From NCBI RefSeq assembly GCF_009733795.1, contig NZ_WNXX01000006.1, positions 124,001-188,000 of the forward strand: a stretch of DNA of 64,000 bases, written 5' to 3'. Source of the DNA: Actinotalea caeni (GTDB lineage: Bacteria > Actinomycetota > Actinomycetes > Actinomycetales > Beutenbergiaceae). This document shows positions 9,226-20,066 of this stretch, piece by piece (position 1 is the stretch's first letter; the number at the start of each line of letters is the position of its first letter). A program made the position numbers and the translations under genes. The notes under the pieces were generated by a model. The model worked only from the letters and a program-made list of their open reading frames with translations, made no database searches and had not been told where the DNA came from.

Positions 9226-9642
9226 TCAGCCGAGCCGCACGAACGCCCGCAGCGGCCCGCCCTCGACCTCGTCGGCCCGCTCGAGGCCGCACGCCCGGTA
9301 GAACGCGTGCACGTGCGGCTCGTCCTCGGTCAGCAGCACCACCTGGCGCACCGTGAGCCGGTCGAGCAGCCGCGTGAGCAGCGCCCGGCCGATGCCCGCG
9401 TGCTGCCGGTCGGGGCGCACCAGCACGTCCTGGACGTACCCGATCGTCTCGCCGTCGCCGACGGCGCGCGCGAGGCCGACGAGCACGTCGCCGTCGTGCG
9501 CGCTCACCCAGCAGCGCGACCCGGCGAGCGCGCGCACCAGCCGGTCCGGGTCGCGCGTGTAGGCCGTCCAGCCGACCGAGCCGTAGAGGTCGAGGAGGTC
9601 CTCGCGGCCGATCGGTGCGTCGTCTCGCAGGTCGATGCTCAC
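9226..9642 (-). CDS. GNAT family N-acetyltransferase
   Basis: Small acetyltransferase of 138 residues; the acceptor is not known. The acetyl-CoA signature is DVLVRPDRQHAGIGRALLTR (motif A, Q/RxxGxG/A), followed by the motif B region HAFYRACGLE. The GTG start lies 13 nt after the stop of the alpha/beta hydrolase, so the two genes are probably co-transcribed in the order hydrolase then GNAT. A longer reading frame extends upstream into the hydrolase gene but adds unrelated Pro/Arg-rich residues and was rejected. Confidence 0.88.
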   Translation of the reverse strand: MSIDLRDDAPIGREDLLDLYGSVGWTAYTRDPDRLVRALAGSRCWVSAHDGDVLVGLARAVGDGETIGYVQDVLVRPDRQHAGIGRALLTRLLDRLTVRQVVLLTEDEPHVHAFYRACGLERADEVEGGPLRAFVRLG

Positions 9643-9655
9643 GCCACCCACCGTG

Positions 9656-10477
9656 TCATGCCGGCAGGTGGTCCAGCCAGTGCAGCGTCGCCGCCCAGGC
9701 CGGCCCGTCGGGGTCGATGACGGCGTAGTGGTCGCCTCCGGCCTCGACGACCTCGACGGCGTCACCCGCCGCACGTGCCCGCGCGACGAAGTCGTGGGTC
9801 TGGCTCATCGGCACGTCGTCGTCGGCGTCGGCGTGCACGCACAGCACCGGCACGCCCAGCGGCAGGGATGCCGTCGGGTCGGCGACCTCGTACCGCTCGG
9901 GCACCTGCTCGGCGGTGCCGCCGAGGAAGCGCTCGACGGCGCCGCCGCCGAGCCCCTCGTGGGCCGCCCGGCGCAGGTCGAGCACGCCCGCCTGGGCGAC
10001 GACGGCGTCGACCCGCACGCGTGGCCGGGCGCCCGGCGCGCCGTCGGGCAGCCGCGGCCGGGCCGCGAGCCACGCGGCGAGCTGACCACCGGCCGAGTGG
10101 CCGACCGCCACGACCGGCCCGACGTCGAGCCCGGTGAGGAGGTCGACCGCCGCCGCCACGTCCTCGAGCGTGGCCGGGTAGCCGCCGTCGTGGCCGACCC
10201 GCCGGTACTCGACCACCAGGGTCGCCCAGCCGCGCGCCTGCAGGCTCGGCGCCAGCGGCCGTGCGTACTCCGCGCCGTAGGCGGCCTTCCAGAAGCCGCC
10301 GTGCACCAGCACGGCGACCGGTGCCGGCCCGTCGGGAGGCACCGTGAGCTCGGCCCACTGGTCGGGGTGGTCGCCGTAGCGGAGCAGCCTGGTCCGCGCC
10401 GCGCCCGCGTGGCCCGTGATGCCGCCGTCGGAGGTCACCGGCGTGCCCCGTGGGGGTGCGGCGACAGGTAAGCGCAT
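9656..10477 (-). CDS. Alpha/beta hydrolase
   Basis: Hydrolase of 273 residues with the full alpha/beta toolkit: oxyanion segment VLVHGGFW, nucleophile elbow GHSAGGQ, acid in VHADADDDVP and catalytic His in GGDHY. The HGGFW motif and length suit the carboxylesterase/BD-FAE-like group. No signal peptide is seen, so it is probably cytoplasmic. The start is uncertain: ATG 10477 has GAGGG immediately before it, GTG 10438 would also preserve the fold, and an ATG at 10528 with GGAGG just upstream would add 17 residues. It is divergent from the giant nuclease gene and precedes the GNAT gene. Confidence 0.85.
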   Translation of the reverse strand: MRLPVAAPPRGTPVTSDGGITGHAGAARTRLLRYGDHPDQWAELTVPPDGPAPVAVLVHGGFWKAAYGAEYARPLAPSLQARGWATLVVEYRRVGHDGGYPATLEDVAAAVDLLTGLDVGPVVAVGHSAGGQLAAWLAARPRLPDGAPGARPRVRVDAVVAQAGVLDLRRAAHEGLGGGAVERFLGGTAEQVPERYEVADPTASLPLGVPVLCVHADADDDVPMSQTHDFVARARAAGDAVEVVEAGGDHYAVIDPDGPAWAATLHWLDHLPA

Positions 10478-10591
10478 CCCTCGCGCGGGCGTCTCATGTC
10501 GGACATCCAATCGTCGCCCACGTGTCATCGACCTCCGCTACCGTGCCTGGGCATCCCGTGTCCTGGATCACACCCCCGAAGGGCCGCTCCC

Positions 10592-13500
10592 ATGTCTACA
10601 AGACTGTCCTCAGCACGCCGACGAGGACGACTCCTCGCCGCGACCACCGCGCTGTCCGTCGCCGGGTTCGGCCTCGCCTCCCCGGCGCTCGCCGACACCG
10701 AGGCGCCCGAGGAGACCGCGTCGCAGAGCGACGCCGCTGCGGTCGCCACCACCTCCGAGCCGGCCGCGGACGACGACGTCCAGCCGCTGGTCGTCACCGA
10801 CGGCGACATCTTCATCAGCGAGATCCACTACGACAACGCCGGCACCGACGAGGGCGAGGCGATCGAGGTCGAGGCGCCCGTCGGCACCGATCTGACGGGA
10901 TGGACGCTGGTCCTCTACAACGGCAGCAACGGCGCCAGCTACGACACCGACCCGCTGCCGACACCGGTCGGCGACGCGGGTGTCGTCGTAGTCGAGTACC
11001 CCGCGAACGGGATCCAGAACGGGGCGCCCGACGGCGTCGCGCTCGTCGACGACGCGGGCACCGTCGTCGAGCTCCTCTCCTACGAGGGCACCTTCACCGC
11101 GACCAACGGCCCGGCGGCCGGGCTGACCAGCACCGACATCGGCGTCATGCAGAGCGGCAGCGGTCCGGTGGGCGAGTCGCTGCAGCGGGTCGACGGCACC
11201 TGGACCGGCCCGGCCCCCGCGAGCTTCGGGACGCGCAACACAGCGGGCGATGACCCCGACCCGGACCCTGACCCCGACCCCGACCCCGAGACCGTCACGA
11301 TCGCCGAGATCCAGGGCTCCGGTGCCGAGTCGCCGCTGGCGGGCCAGACCGTGACGACGACCGGCGTGGTCACCGCCGTCTACCCGACCGGCGGCTTCAA
11401 CGGCTACTACATCCAGACCGCGGGCACGGGCGGCGACGAGGACCCGAGCACCCGCACCACCTCCGACGGCCTCTTCGTGTTCTCGAGCGCGACCGTCGGC
11501 AGCGTGTCGATCGGTGACCACGTCCAGGTCACCGGTGTGGTCTCGGAGTACAACGGGCTCACCGAGCTGACCGTCGCAGCGGGCGGGCTCACGCAGCTCA
11601 CCGAGCCGTTCGACCCGGTCGAGCCGATCACGGACTTCGTGCTCCCGGCCACCGACGCCGAGCGCGAGCCCTTCGAGGGCATGCTCGTGCTGCCCGCCGA
11701 CCGCTACGTCGTGTCCGACACCTACGCGCTGGGCGGCTTCGGGACGACGGCGTTCGGGTCGATCGGCCTCGGCCTCGACGGCCCGCTGGTCCAGGAGACC
11801 GAGCTGGCGCTGCCCGGCACGGCGGAGTTCGACGCCGTCGCCGCCGACAACGCGGCCCGTGCCGTCACGCTCGACGACGGCCAGTCGGCCCGGACCCCGA
11901 CCTCGGCGAGCGTCCCGTACCTCACCGGCAACCCGGACGTCCGCACGGGCGCCGAGCTGTCGTTCGCCGCACCCGTCGTCGTCGACTACCGGTTCCAGTG
12001 GAACTTCCAGCCGACCTCGCCGGTCACGGGCGACGGCTCCGACGTCGTCACGGTCGCCGGCGGCAACACGCAGGACGCGAACGCCACGCCGGCGGACGTC
12101 GGCGGCGACCTGACGGTCGCGAGCTTCAACGTGCTCAACTACTTCACGACGCTCGGCACCGACCTGCCCGGCTGCACGGCCTACACCGACCGGGACGGCA
12201 ACCCGATCACGGTCTCGGGCGGCTGCGACGCCCGCGGCGCGTGGGACGAGGAGAACCTGCAGCGGCAGCAGGACAAGATCGTCGCTGCCATCAACGGGCT
12301 CGGCGCCGACGTCGTCGGCCTCGAGGAGATCGAGAACTCCGCGAAGTTCGGCAAGGACCGCGACACCGCGCTCGCCGCGCTGGTCGACGCCCTCAACGCC
12401 GACGCGGGCGCGGGCACCTGGGCGTACGCGCCGTCGCCGGCCACGCTGCCGGACCTCGCCGAGCAGGACGTCATCCGCAACGCCTTCATCTACCGGCCCG
12501 CGAGCGTGAGCCTGGCGGGCGAGTCGGTGGTGCTGGTGGGTGACAGCGTCTTCGACAACGCGCGCGAGCCGCTCGCGCAGGTGTTCACGTCGGTGGCCAA
12601 CCCGGACTACTCGTTCCTCGCGGTCACCAACCACTTCAAGAGCAAGAGCGGTGACTGCGGCGACCTGCCGGAGGGCTGCTTCGACGCCGATCGGGTCGCG
12701 CAGGCCGAGTCGCTGACGGCGTTCGCGCAGGCGACCGCCGACGCCGCCGGTGTCGAGGACGTCCTGCTGCTCGGCGACTTCAACTCCTACACCGCCGAGA
12801 ACCCGGCGGTCGCGATCGAGGAGGCCGGCTACACCAACGTCAACAGCGCGCTCGCGCAGGAGACGACGTACGTCTTCGACGGCAAGGTCGGTTCGCTCGA
12901 CCACGTGTTCGCCAACGACGCGGCGATGGAGCGGGTCACCGGTGCCGACGTCTGGCGGATCAACGCCGACGAGTCGGTGCTGGCGGAGTACTCGCGCTGG
13001 AACTACTTCGCGAGCGAGCACGTGCAGCTCGGCACCCAGTACCGGGCGTCGGACCACAACCCGATCCTCGTGGGGCTGGACGTGCCCGCGACGGCGGGGG
13101 AGACGCTGATCGACATCCTGTCGATCAACGACTTCCACGGTCGCATCCAGGCCGACGGTCAGTCGGCCGGTGCGGCGGTGCTCGCGTGCGCCGTCGACAC
13201 CTACCGCGACGCCAACCCGAACACGATCCTCGTGTCGGCCGGTGACAACATCGGCGCCTCGACCTTCGTGTCCGCGGTCGCGCAGGACCAGCCGACGATC
13301 GACGTGCTCAACGCGATCGGGCTGGACGTCTCGGCGTTCGGCAACCACGAGTTCGACAAGGGCCAGGAGGACGTGAACGACCGCGTCCTGCCGGCCGTCG
13401 ACTGGCCGTACCTCGCGGCGAACATCTACGACGAGGCGGGCGACCCGGTCTACGACCAGTACGCCGTCGTCGACGCCGGAGGTGTCGCGGTCGGGTTCAT

Positions 13501-15619
13501 CGGCGCGATGACGGAGGAGCTGCCCACGCTGGTCTCCCCGGCCGGCATCGAGGGTCTCGTCATCGGTGACATGACCGAGGCGGTCAACGCCGTCGCGGCC
13601 GACCTCACCGACGGCGACGCCGCCAACGGCGAGGCCGACGTGCTGGTCGTGCTCGTCCACGACGGCGCGCCGTCGCCGGACCTGTCGTCGGCCGACGGGA
13701 CGCCCTACGGCGACCTGATCGCCAACGTCGACGACGACGTCTCGGCCATCATCTCCGGGCACACCCACCAGCCGTACGCGGTGCAGGTCGGCGAGGTGTG
13801 GGTGACCCAGACCGGTCAGTACGGCGAGCAGCTGGGGCACCTGCAGATCCAGGTGGGCGAGGACGGCGAGCCGACGGTGACGCTGGCGGAGAACGTCGAC
13901 CTCGTGACCGCCGACGGGCCGATCTGCGAGGGCGACCCCGACGTGCAGGCGATCGTCGACGCGGCCGTCGAGGAGGCCGAGGAGCTCGGCCGGGTGCCGG
14001 TGGGCGAGGTCACCGACGACCTGCGGCGGGCGGTCCAGAGCGACGGCACCGAGAACCGCGGGGGCGAGTCGACGATCGGCAACTTCGTCGCCGACGTCCA
14101 GCTGTGGGCCGGGCAGCAGTCCGGCGCGCAGATCGCCTTCATGAACCCCGGCGGCATCCGGCAGGACATCCTGTACGCCGCCGCCGGCGACGAGGGCGAC
14201 GGCGTCGTGACCTACCAGGAGGCGGCGATCGTGCAGCCGTTCGCCAACACCCTGGTGGCGATGGACCTCACCGGCGAGCAGATCTTCCAGGTGCTGGAGC
14301 AGCAGTGGCAGCCCGCGGGCGCGTCACGGCCGTTCCTGCGGCTCGGGGTCTCCGAGGGCTTCCAGTACGTGTACGACCCGGACGCCCCTGCGGGTGAGCG
14401 GATCGTCTCGGCCACCCTCAACGGGGACCCGGTGACGGCCGACGAGACCTACCGGGTGATCGTGAACTCGTTCCTCGCCAGCGGCGGCGACGCGTTCGCG
14501 GCGTTCACGGGCGGGGTCAACGTGGCCGACACCGGGCGCGTCGACCTCGACGCGATGGTCGACTACTTCGCCGCCCGCACCGAGCCGGTGAGCCCGGACC
14601 TGGAGCAGCGAGCGATTGGTGTCTCGTGGGTCAGCGACCCGACGGCGCCGTTCGCGCCGGGTGACGAGATCGCGCTCGACCTCTCGTCGCTGGCGTTCAG
14701 CAACGACGAGCCCAAGCCGACCGAGGTCACCGCGACCCTGGGCGGTGTCGAGCTCGGCAGCTACGCCGTCGACACCTCGATCGTCGACACGACCGACGAG
14801 GCCGGCCGGGCCTCCGTGGTCGCGACCGTGCCCGACGGGCTCGGCGGCGAGGTCGAGCTGGTCGTCAGCGACGACGTCAACGGCGTCGTCTACACGACCA
14901 CGCTCGTCGTCGAGGACGAGGCGCCGGACACCACGCGGCCGGAGACCACCCTGGTGGCGCCGACCTCGGCCGGGCCGTTCCGGACGCTGACGATCCAGGT
15001 GGACGCCACCGACGACGTCGGACTGGCTCGGATCGTGGCGAACGTCTACAGCGGCTCCACCCTGGTCCGCAGCACGCAGACCGCGGTGGACGGCGCCACG
15101 GCGGCGACGCACACGGCGACCGTCAGCGGTCTGCCGGACGGCGTCTACACGATCCGGTACAACGCCCACGACCTGGCGGGCAACGTGTCGCGGACGCAGA
15201 CGTTCGACGTGACGATCGACGTGACGCGGCCGACGGTCACGCTGGTGTCCCCGACGTCGTCGGGCCCGTTCCAGCAGCTGTCGATCCAGGTCGACGCCGC
15301 GGACGCGAACGGGCTGGCCCGGATCGTGGCGAACGTCTATCAGGGCAGCACGCTCGTGCGGAGCACGCAGACCGCGGCGAACGGCGCCACGGCGGCGACG
15401 CACACCGCGACCGTGGAGCTGCCGGACGGCAGCTACACGATCCGGTACAACGCCCACGACCTCGCGGGCAACGTCTCGGCGACCGGCACGTTCGACGTCA
15501 CCGTCGACACCACGCCGGAGCCCGAGCCCGAGCCCGACCCGTGGGAGCCGTGGCGGGAGTTCGCCCGGTGGCTGTGGAGCCTCCTCAAGCTGCTGTTCCC
15601 GTGGTGGCCGTGGCCGTGA
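10592..15619 (+). CDS. Secreted ExeM/NucH-type nuclease fused to 5'-nucleotidase
   Basis: Extracellular protein of 1675 residues. In order: signal peptide (1-35, ending SPALA), lamin-tail-like domain (about 70-215), an acidic Asp-Pro linker (220-233), an OB-fold domain of the ExeM/NucH type (235-340), an endonuclease/exonuclease/phosphatase domain (about 507-830; FNVLNYF, LEEIEN, LLGDFNSY, SDHNPI), a metallophosphatase half (839-1060; INDFHGR, GDNIGAS, GNHEFDKG, GHTHQPY), the 5'-nucleotidase C-terminal domain (1130-1340; MNPGGIRQD), a linker, two near-identical Ig-like repeats (about 1445-1640) and a Trp-rich tail ending PWWPWP. Family knowledge says the first enzyme degrades DNA and the second removes phosphate from nucleotides. 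ATG follows GAAGGG. It is flanked by a hairpin terminator. Confidence 0.93.
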   Translation: MSTRLSSARRRGRLLAATTALSVAGFGLASPALADTEAPEETASQSDAAAVATTSEPAADDDVQPLVVTDGDIFISEIHYDNAGTDEGEAIEVEAPVGTDLTGWTLVLYNGSNGASYDTDPLPTPVGDAGVVVVEYPANGIQNGAPDGVALVDDAGTVVELLSYEGTFTATNGPAAGLTSTDIGVMQSGSGPVGESLQRVDGTWTGPAPASFGTRNTAGDDPDPDPDPDPDPETVTIAEIQGSGAESPLAGQTVTTTGVVTAVYPTGGFNGYYIQTAGTGGDEDPSTRTTSDGLFVFSSATVGSVSIGDHVQVTGVVSEYNGLTELTVAAGGLTQLTEPFDPVEPITDFVLPATDAEREPFEGMLVLPADRYVVSDTYALGGFGTTAFGSIGLGLDGPLVQETELALPGTAEFDAVAADNAARAVTLDDGQSARTPTSASVPYLTGNPDVRTGAELSFAAPVVVDYRFQWNFQPTSPVTGDGSDVVTVAGGNTQDANATPADVGGDLTVASFNVLNYFTTLGTDLPGCTAYTDRDGNPITVSGGCDARGAWDEENLQRQQDKIVAAINGLGADVVGLEEIENSAKFGKDRDTALAALVDALNADAGAGTWAYAPSPATLPDLAEQDVIRNAFIYRPASVSLAGESVVLVGDSVFDNAREPLAQVFTSVANPDYSFLAVTNHFKSKSGDCGDLPEGCFDADRVAQAESLTAFAQATADAAGVEDVLLLGDFNSYTAENPAVAIEEAGYTNVNSALAQETTYVFDGKVGSLDHVFANDAAMERVTGADVWRINADESVLAEYSRWNYFASEHVQLGTQYRASDHNPILVGLDVPATAGETLIDILSINDFHGRIQADGQSAGAAVLACAVDTYRDANPNTILVSAGDNIGASTFVSAVAQDQPTIDVLNAIGLDVSAFGNHEFDKGQEDVNDRVLPAVDWPYLAANIYDEAGDPVYDQYAVVDAGGVAVGFIGAMTEELPTLVSPAGIEGLVIGDMTEAVNAVAADLTDGDAANGEADVLVVLVHDGAPSPDLSSADGTPYGDLIANVDDDVSAIISGHTHQPYAVQVGEVWVTQTGQYGEQLGHLQIQVGEDGEPTVTLAENVDLVTADGPICEGDPDVQAIVDAAVEEAEELGRVPVGEVTDDLRRAVQSDGTENRGGESTIGNFVADVQLWAGQQSGAQIAFMNPGGIRQDILYAAAGDEGDGVVTYQEAAIVQPFANTLVAMDLTGEQIFQVLEQQWQPAGASRPFLRLGVSEGFQYVYDPDAPAGERIVSATLNGDPVTADETYRVIVNSFLASGGDAFAAFTGGVNVADTGRVDLDAMVDYFAARTEPVSPDLEQRAIGVSWVSDPTAPFAPGDEIALDLSSLAFSNDEPKPTEVTATLGGVELGSYAVDTSIVDTTDEAGRASVVATVPDGLGGEVELVVSDDVNGVVYTTTLVVEDEAPDTTRPETTLVAPTSAGPFRTLTIQVDATDDVGLARIVANVYSGSTLVRSTQTAVDGATAATHTATVSGLPDGVYTIRYNAHDLAGNVSRTQTFDVTIDVTRPTVTLVSPTSSGPFQQLSIQVDAADANGLARIVANVYQGSTLVRSTQTAANGATAATHTATVELPDGSYTIRYNAHDLAGNVSATGTFDVTVDTTPEPEPEPDPWEPWREFARWLWSLLKLLFPWWPWP

Positions 15620-15630
15620 GGTGAGGCGAC

Positions 15631-15665
15631 GCCGGGCCTGAGCCGCTGAGCGGCTCGGGCCCGGC
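15631..15665. terminator. Strong hairpin after the nuclease-nucleotidase gene
   Basis: GCCGGGCC-containing 17-bp arms (15631-15647 and 15649-15665) pair with a single T-G mismatch. The hairpin starts 11 nt after the stop. There is no U-tract, as is common in actinobacteria. It could also serve the convergent mak gene. Confidence 0.7.
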
Positions 15666-15669
15666 CCGG

Positions 15670-15704
15670 CGGACGGGCGGGTGGCGCGAGCCCCCGCCCG
15701 TCCG
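15670..15704. terminator. Second hairpin between convergent genes
   Basis: CGGACGGGCGGG (15670-15681) pairs perfectly with CCCGCCCGTCCG (15693-15704) across an 11-nt loop. With the previous hairpin it forms a back-to-back barrier between the nuclease gene and the treS-mak operon arriving from the other side. The rest of the gap up to 15827 holds nothing recognisable. Confidence 0.6.
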
Positions 15705-15827
15705 GCGTCTCCGGCCGCGATCGCGCCGGCAGCAGGGCGCGGCGGGGCCGTCGGCGACCTCGTGACGACCGCCGCCGTCGCGACGACGGCCGACGGCGCG
15801 GTGACGACCCCGGCGCGCCGTCGCCGG

Positions 15828-17308
15828 CTACAGCGCCGCGAGGGCGGCGAGCGGGATCCGCAGCCAGCCGGGCCGGTTGCGCGCCTCGTAGACCGCCTCG
15901 TACACGGCCTTGTCCGCGACGTAGGCCGCGAGCAGCGCCTGCTCGTCGGCGGTGAGGTCGCGGTCGCCGGTGTAGCCGGCGAGGAAGGCGGTGGCGTTGC
16001 GCTGCGCCCACGCGACCGCTCGGTCGCGCCGGTGCTCGCCCTCCTCCGGGTCGAGGCTGGGGGTCGCGAGCACGACCGCGTGCGCGGCGTAGTCGAAGGA
16101 GCGGAGCATGCCGGCGACGTCGCGCCACGGGGAGTCGGGCTCGCGCCGGTCGGCGAGCGGCTTGGCCGGCTCGCCCTCGAAGTCGACGATCTTCCAGTTG
16201 ACGACCGTGCGCAGCGTCTGACCGAGGTGCAGGTCGCCGTGGACGCGCTGCACGAGCGCTCCCGGCAGCCGGGCGAGCGCCGCGTAGGTGGCGGTCAGCC
16301 GGTCGGTGTGCTCCGCGAGCTCCGGCACGACGGCGGTCGCGTCCCGCAGCCGGTCCGTCATCGTGCGCGCGAGCGCGCCGAGCGCGTCGGTGTCGCGCCG
16401 CCCGGTCGGGAAGTGGTGTCGCAGCGCCTCGTGCACGTCGGCGAGCGAGGCGCCGAGACGGTACGCCTCGTCGGCGAAGTCGCCGCCCGCCTCGTCGGCG
16501 GGCAGCTCGCCGTCGGCGGACGCCTCGGCGTCGGCCAGCAGCCCCCGCACCGACGCGAGCGCGAGCTCGAACCCGTCGGAGGCGGTCTTGAGGAACTGCT
16601 GCAGCATCGCCAGCTGCAGCGGGCCCTCGTCCGAAGGCACCTCGAGCCACCCGTACAGCGCCGCGACGTGCTCCGACCCGGCCCGGGTGAGCGCGTCGTG
16701 GATCTCGACGTCCGGGTTGACGCCGGGCGTCACCTTGCGGAACACCTTCATGAGCGCGTCGTCGCCGAACATCACCGACGAGTTGGACTGCTCGCCCGAG
16801 AAGGGCGTCGAGGTCGCGTCGACGGCGAGCTCGTGCCCGGCGAGCCGGTGGAAGAGCAGCGGGTCGCCGGCCGCACCGCCGCGGTCCTCGCCGGCGCTGT
16901 CGCCGTCGTCGGGCTCGGCCGCCGCGAACGCCGCCAGCCACACGGCCATCGCCTCCCGGTCGTGGACCGCGTCGTAGGCGTGCACCCAGTGCTCGGTGCC
17001 GTCGGTGCCGTCGGTGCCGGGGCCCTCGTCGTGCCAGCTGATGAACGCGTGGCTGAGCCGTTCCTGCGGGTGCTCGTACAGCGCGAGCGGCAGCTGGTAG
17101 AGCTCGTGCGCCGGCTCCGCGCCGTCGTCGTAGCGGACCTCGACGAGGTCGACGACGACGCGCGGCTCGGGCGGGCCGCCCGGGATCTCACCGAGGCGCG
17201 TGACGCCGGTGACGGTGAACTCGCGCCCCTTGCCGCCGAACCAGCGGGCCGCGGCGAGGTGGGCGGGCAGGGTGTCGACGGGCAGCGGGCTCGTCGAGCC
17301 GGGCGTCG

Positions 17309-17312
<4 letters not shown>
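15828..17312 (-). CDS. mak: Maltokinase
   Basis: Maltokinase (494 aa) transfers phosphate from ATP to maltose, giving maltose-1-phosphate, the donor for GlgE-type alpha-glucan synthesis. The N-terminal [12 protein letters not shown] is typical of actinobacterial Mak, and the aminoglycoside-kinase-like core shows [12 protein letters not shown] (catalytic loop) and [12 protein letters not shown] (metal-binding DFE). Its ATG overlaps the treS stop by 4 nt (ATGA), so it is translationally coupled behind treS. glgE is not in the window. A longer reading frame extends upstream through treS and is a shadow. Confidence 0.95.
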
Positions 17313-19045
<1,733 letters not shown>

Positions 19046-19125
19046 CGACCCACCTTCCCGCCTTCGCACAGGCGTCGCAACCGATCCGGGGACCCTCGCG
19101 TGACGGCGACCGCCGCGGGCGTCGG

Positions 19126-19131
19126 TAGATT
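19126..19131 (+). promoter_or_regulatory. -10 box (TAGATT) of the SCP2-like gene
   Basis: TAGATT ends 7 nt before the ATG at 19139, again predicting a leaderless message. Confidence 0.45.
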
Positions 19132-19138
19132 TCCCGGC

Positions 19139-19495
19139 ATGGCACGACGGCGGATCTCACGCGCCCAGGGCGAGGCCGCCCTGGCCGCCTGGCGCGCGGG
19201 CGAGGCCGACCGGCCGACCGCCGTGCGCGCGGTCCGGTACCTGCTGGAGGAGCTGGCCGAGCGCGCGCCCGGGCACTCGGTCGAGGTGCGCGTGCCGCCC
19301 GCGGGCGTGGTGCAGGTGATCGAGGGGCCGCGGCACACGCGCGGCACCCCGCCCGGCGTCGTCGAGACCTCGATGGAGACGTGGCTGCGGCTCGGCACCG
19401 GTGCGCTCACCTGGGACGCGGCGGTCGCGGCGGGCGAGGTGTCGGCCTCGGGGCTGCGCGCCGACCTGTCCGACCTGCTGCCGCTCGTGGGCTAA
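19139..19495 (+). CDS. Sterol carrier family-like small protein
   Basis: Cytoplasmic protein of 118 residues resembling the short actinobacterial SCP2-like proteins: basic N-terminus [20 protein letters not shown], then [16 protein letters not shown], then [21 protein letters not shown], ending in DLSDLLPLV. The TWLRL...G...W segment resembles the C-terminal SCP2/maleylpyruvate-isomerase motif that binds hydrophobic ligands. No catalytic residues are evident. It is divergent from treS and followed 10 nt later by a membrane protein gene. Confidence 0.75.
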   Translation: MARRRISRAQGEAALAAWRAGEADRPTAVRAVRYLLEELAERAPGHSVEVRVPPAGVVQVIEGPRHTRGTPPGVVETSMETWLRLGTGALTWDAAVAAGEVSASGLRADLSDLLPLVG

Positions 19496-19505
19496 CGTCG
19501 CGGGG

Positions 19506-20066
19506 GTGAGCACGCTGGAGCGAGGAGACGACCCGGGCGAGCCGCACGACGACGGCGGTGCACCGACCTCCGCCGGCGCTGCCGACCAGCCCGACGCCGT
19601 GACGGCGCCCGAGCAGGCGGCCGCGAGCGGTGCCGACGCCGAGGCCGAGCCCGCCGCACCCGGCACCGCCGACGACGGCGCGAGCACGCTCGAGCGCAGC
19701 GAGGACTTCGACGGCCCGCGCGCCGAGGCCGGCGAGCCCGACGGGTCCGACGGGTCCGACGGGTCCGGCACGTCCGGCGAGCCCGTCGACGCGCTGGACG
19801 CACCCGAGATCAGGGTCGACCGCACGCGGGTGCGCCGTGCACCGCGCTACGGGCGGTTCGCGCTCGTCGGCGGGGTGCTGGGGATCGTCGTCGCCTTCCT
19901 GCTCACGCCGCTCGCCCGGTTCGAGAACCTCGACGTGCCCTGGCACTTCGACCCGTGGGGCCTGGCGCTGGTGATGGCCGCGATCCTCGCGCCGGTCGGC
20001 ATCCTGCTCGGCTGCGTCGTCGCGCTCGTGGCCGACCGCCGCTCCCGCCGCGGGATGCGTCCCTGA
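19506..20066 (+). CDS. Small membrane protein with acidic N-terminus
   Basis: Unrecognised protein of 186 residues. The first ~110 are Asp/Glu/Gly/Ala-rich and probably disordered, including a short DGSDGSDGSG repeat. The last 75 form two membrane helices (FALVGGVLGIVVAFLLTPLA and LALVMAAILAPVGILLGCVV) with a basic end, ADRRSRRGMRP. The GTG start has TAACGT 7 nt upstream, overlapping the stop of the gene before. Its stop overlaps the ATG of the ribonuclease gene (TGATG), so the two are coupled. Function unknown. Confidence 0.7.
   Translation: MSTLERGDDPGEPHDDGGAPTSAGAADQPDAVTAPEQAAASGADAEAEPAAPGTADDGASTLERSEDFDGPRAEAGEPDGSDGSDGSGTSGEPVDALDAPEIRVDRTRVRRAPRYGRFALVGGVLGIVVAFLLTPLARFENLDVPWHFDPWGLALVMAAILAPVGILLGCVVALVADRRSRRGMRP

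Noticed and set aside
11250-11290. Asp-Pro repeat as a regulatory DNA repeat
   Set aside because: It encodes an acidic linker in frame within the nuclease protein, a common feature of exoenzymes.
10610-13840. 1076-codon minus-strand frame opposite the giant nuclease
   Set aside because: Composition is Val/Arg/Asp/Gly-rich with no motif, while the plus strand gives several intact enzyme domains.
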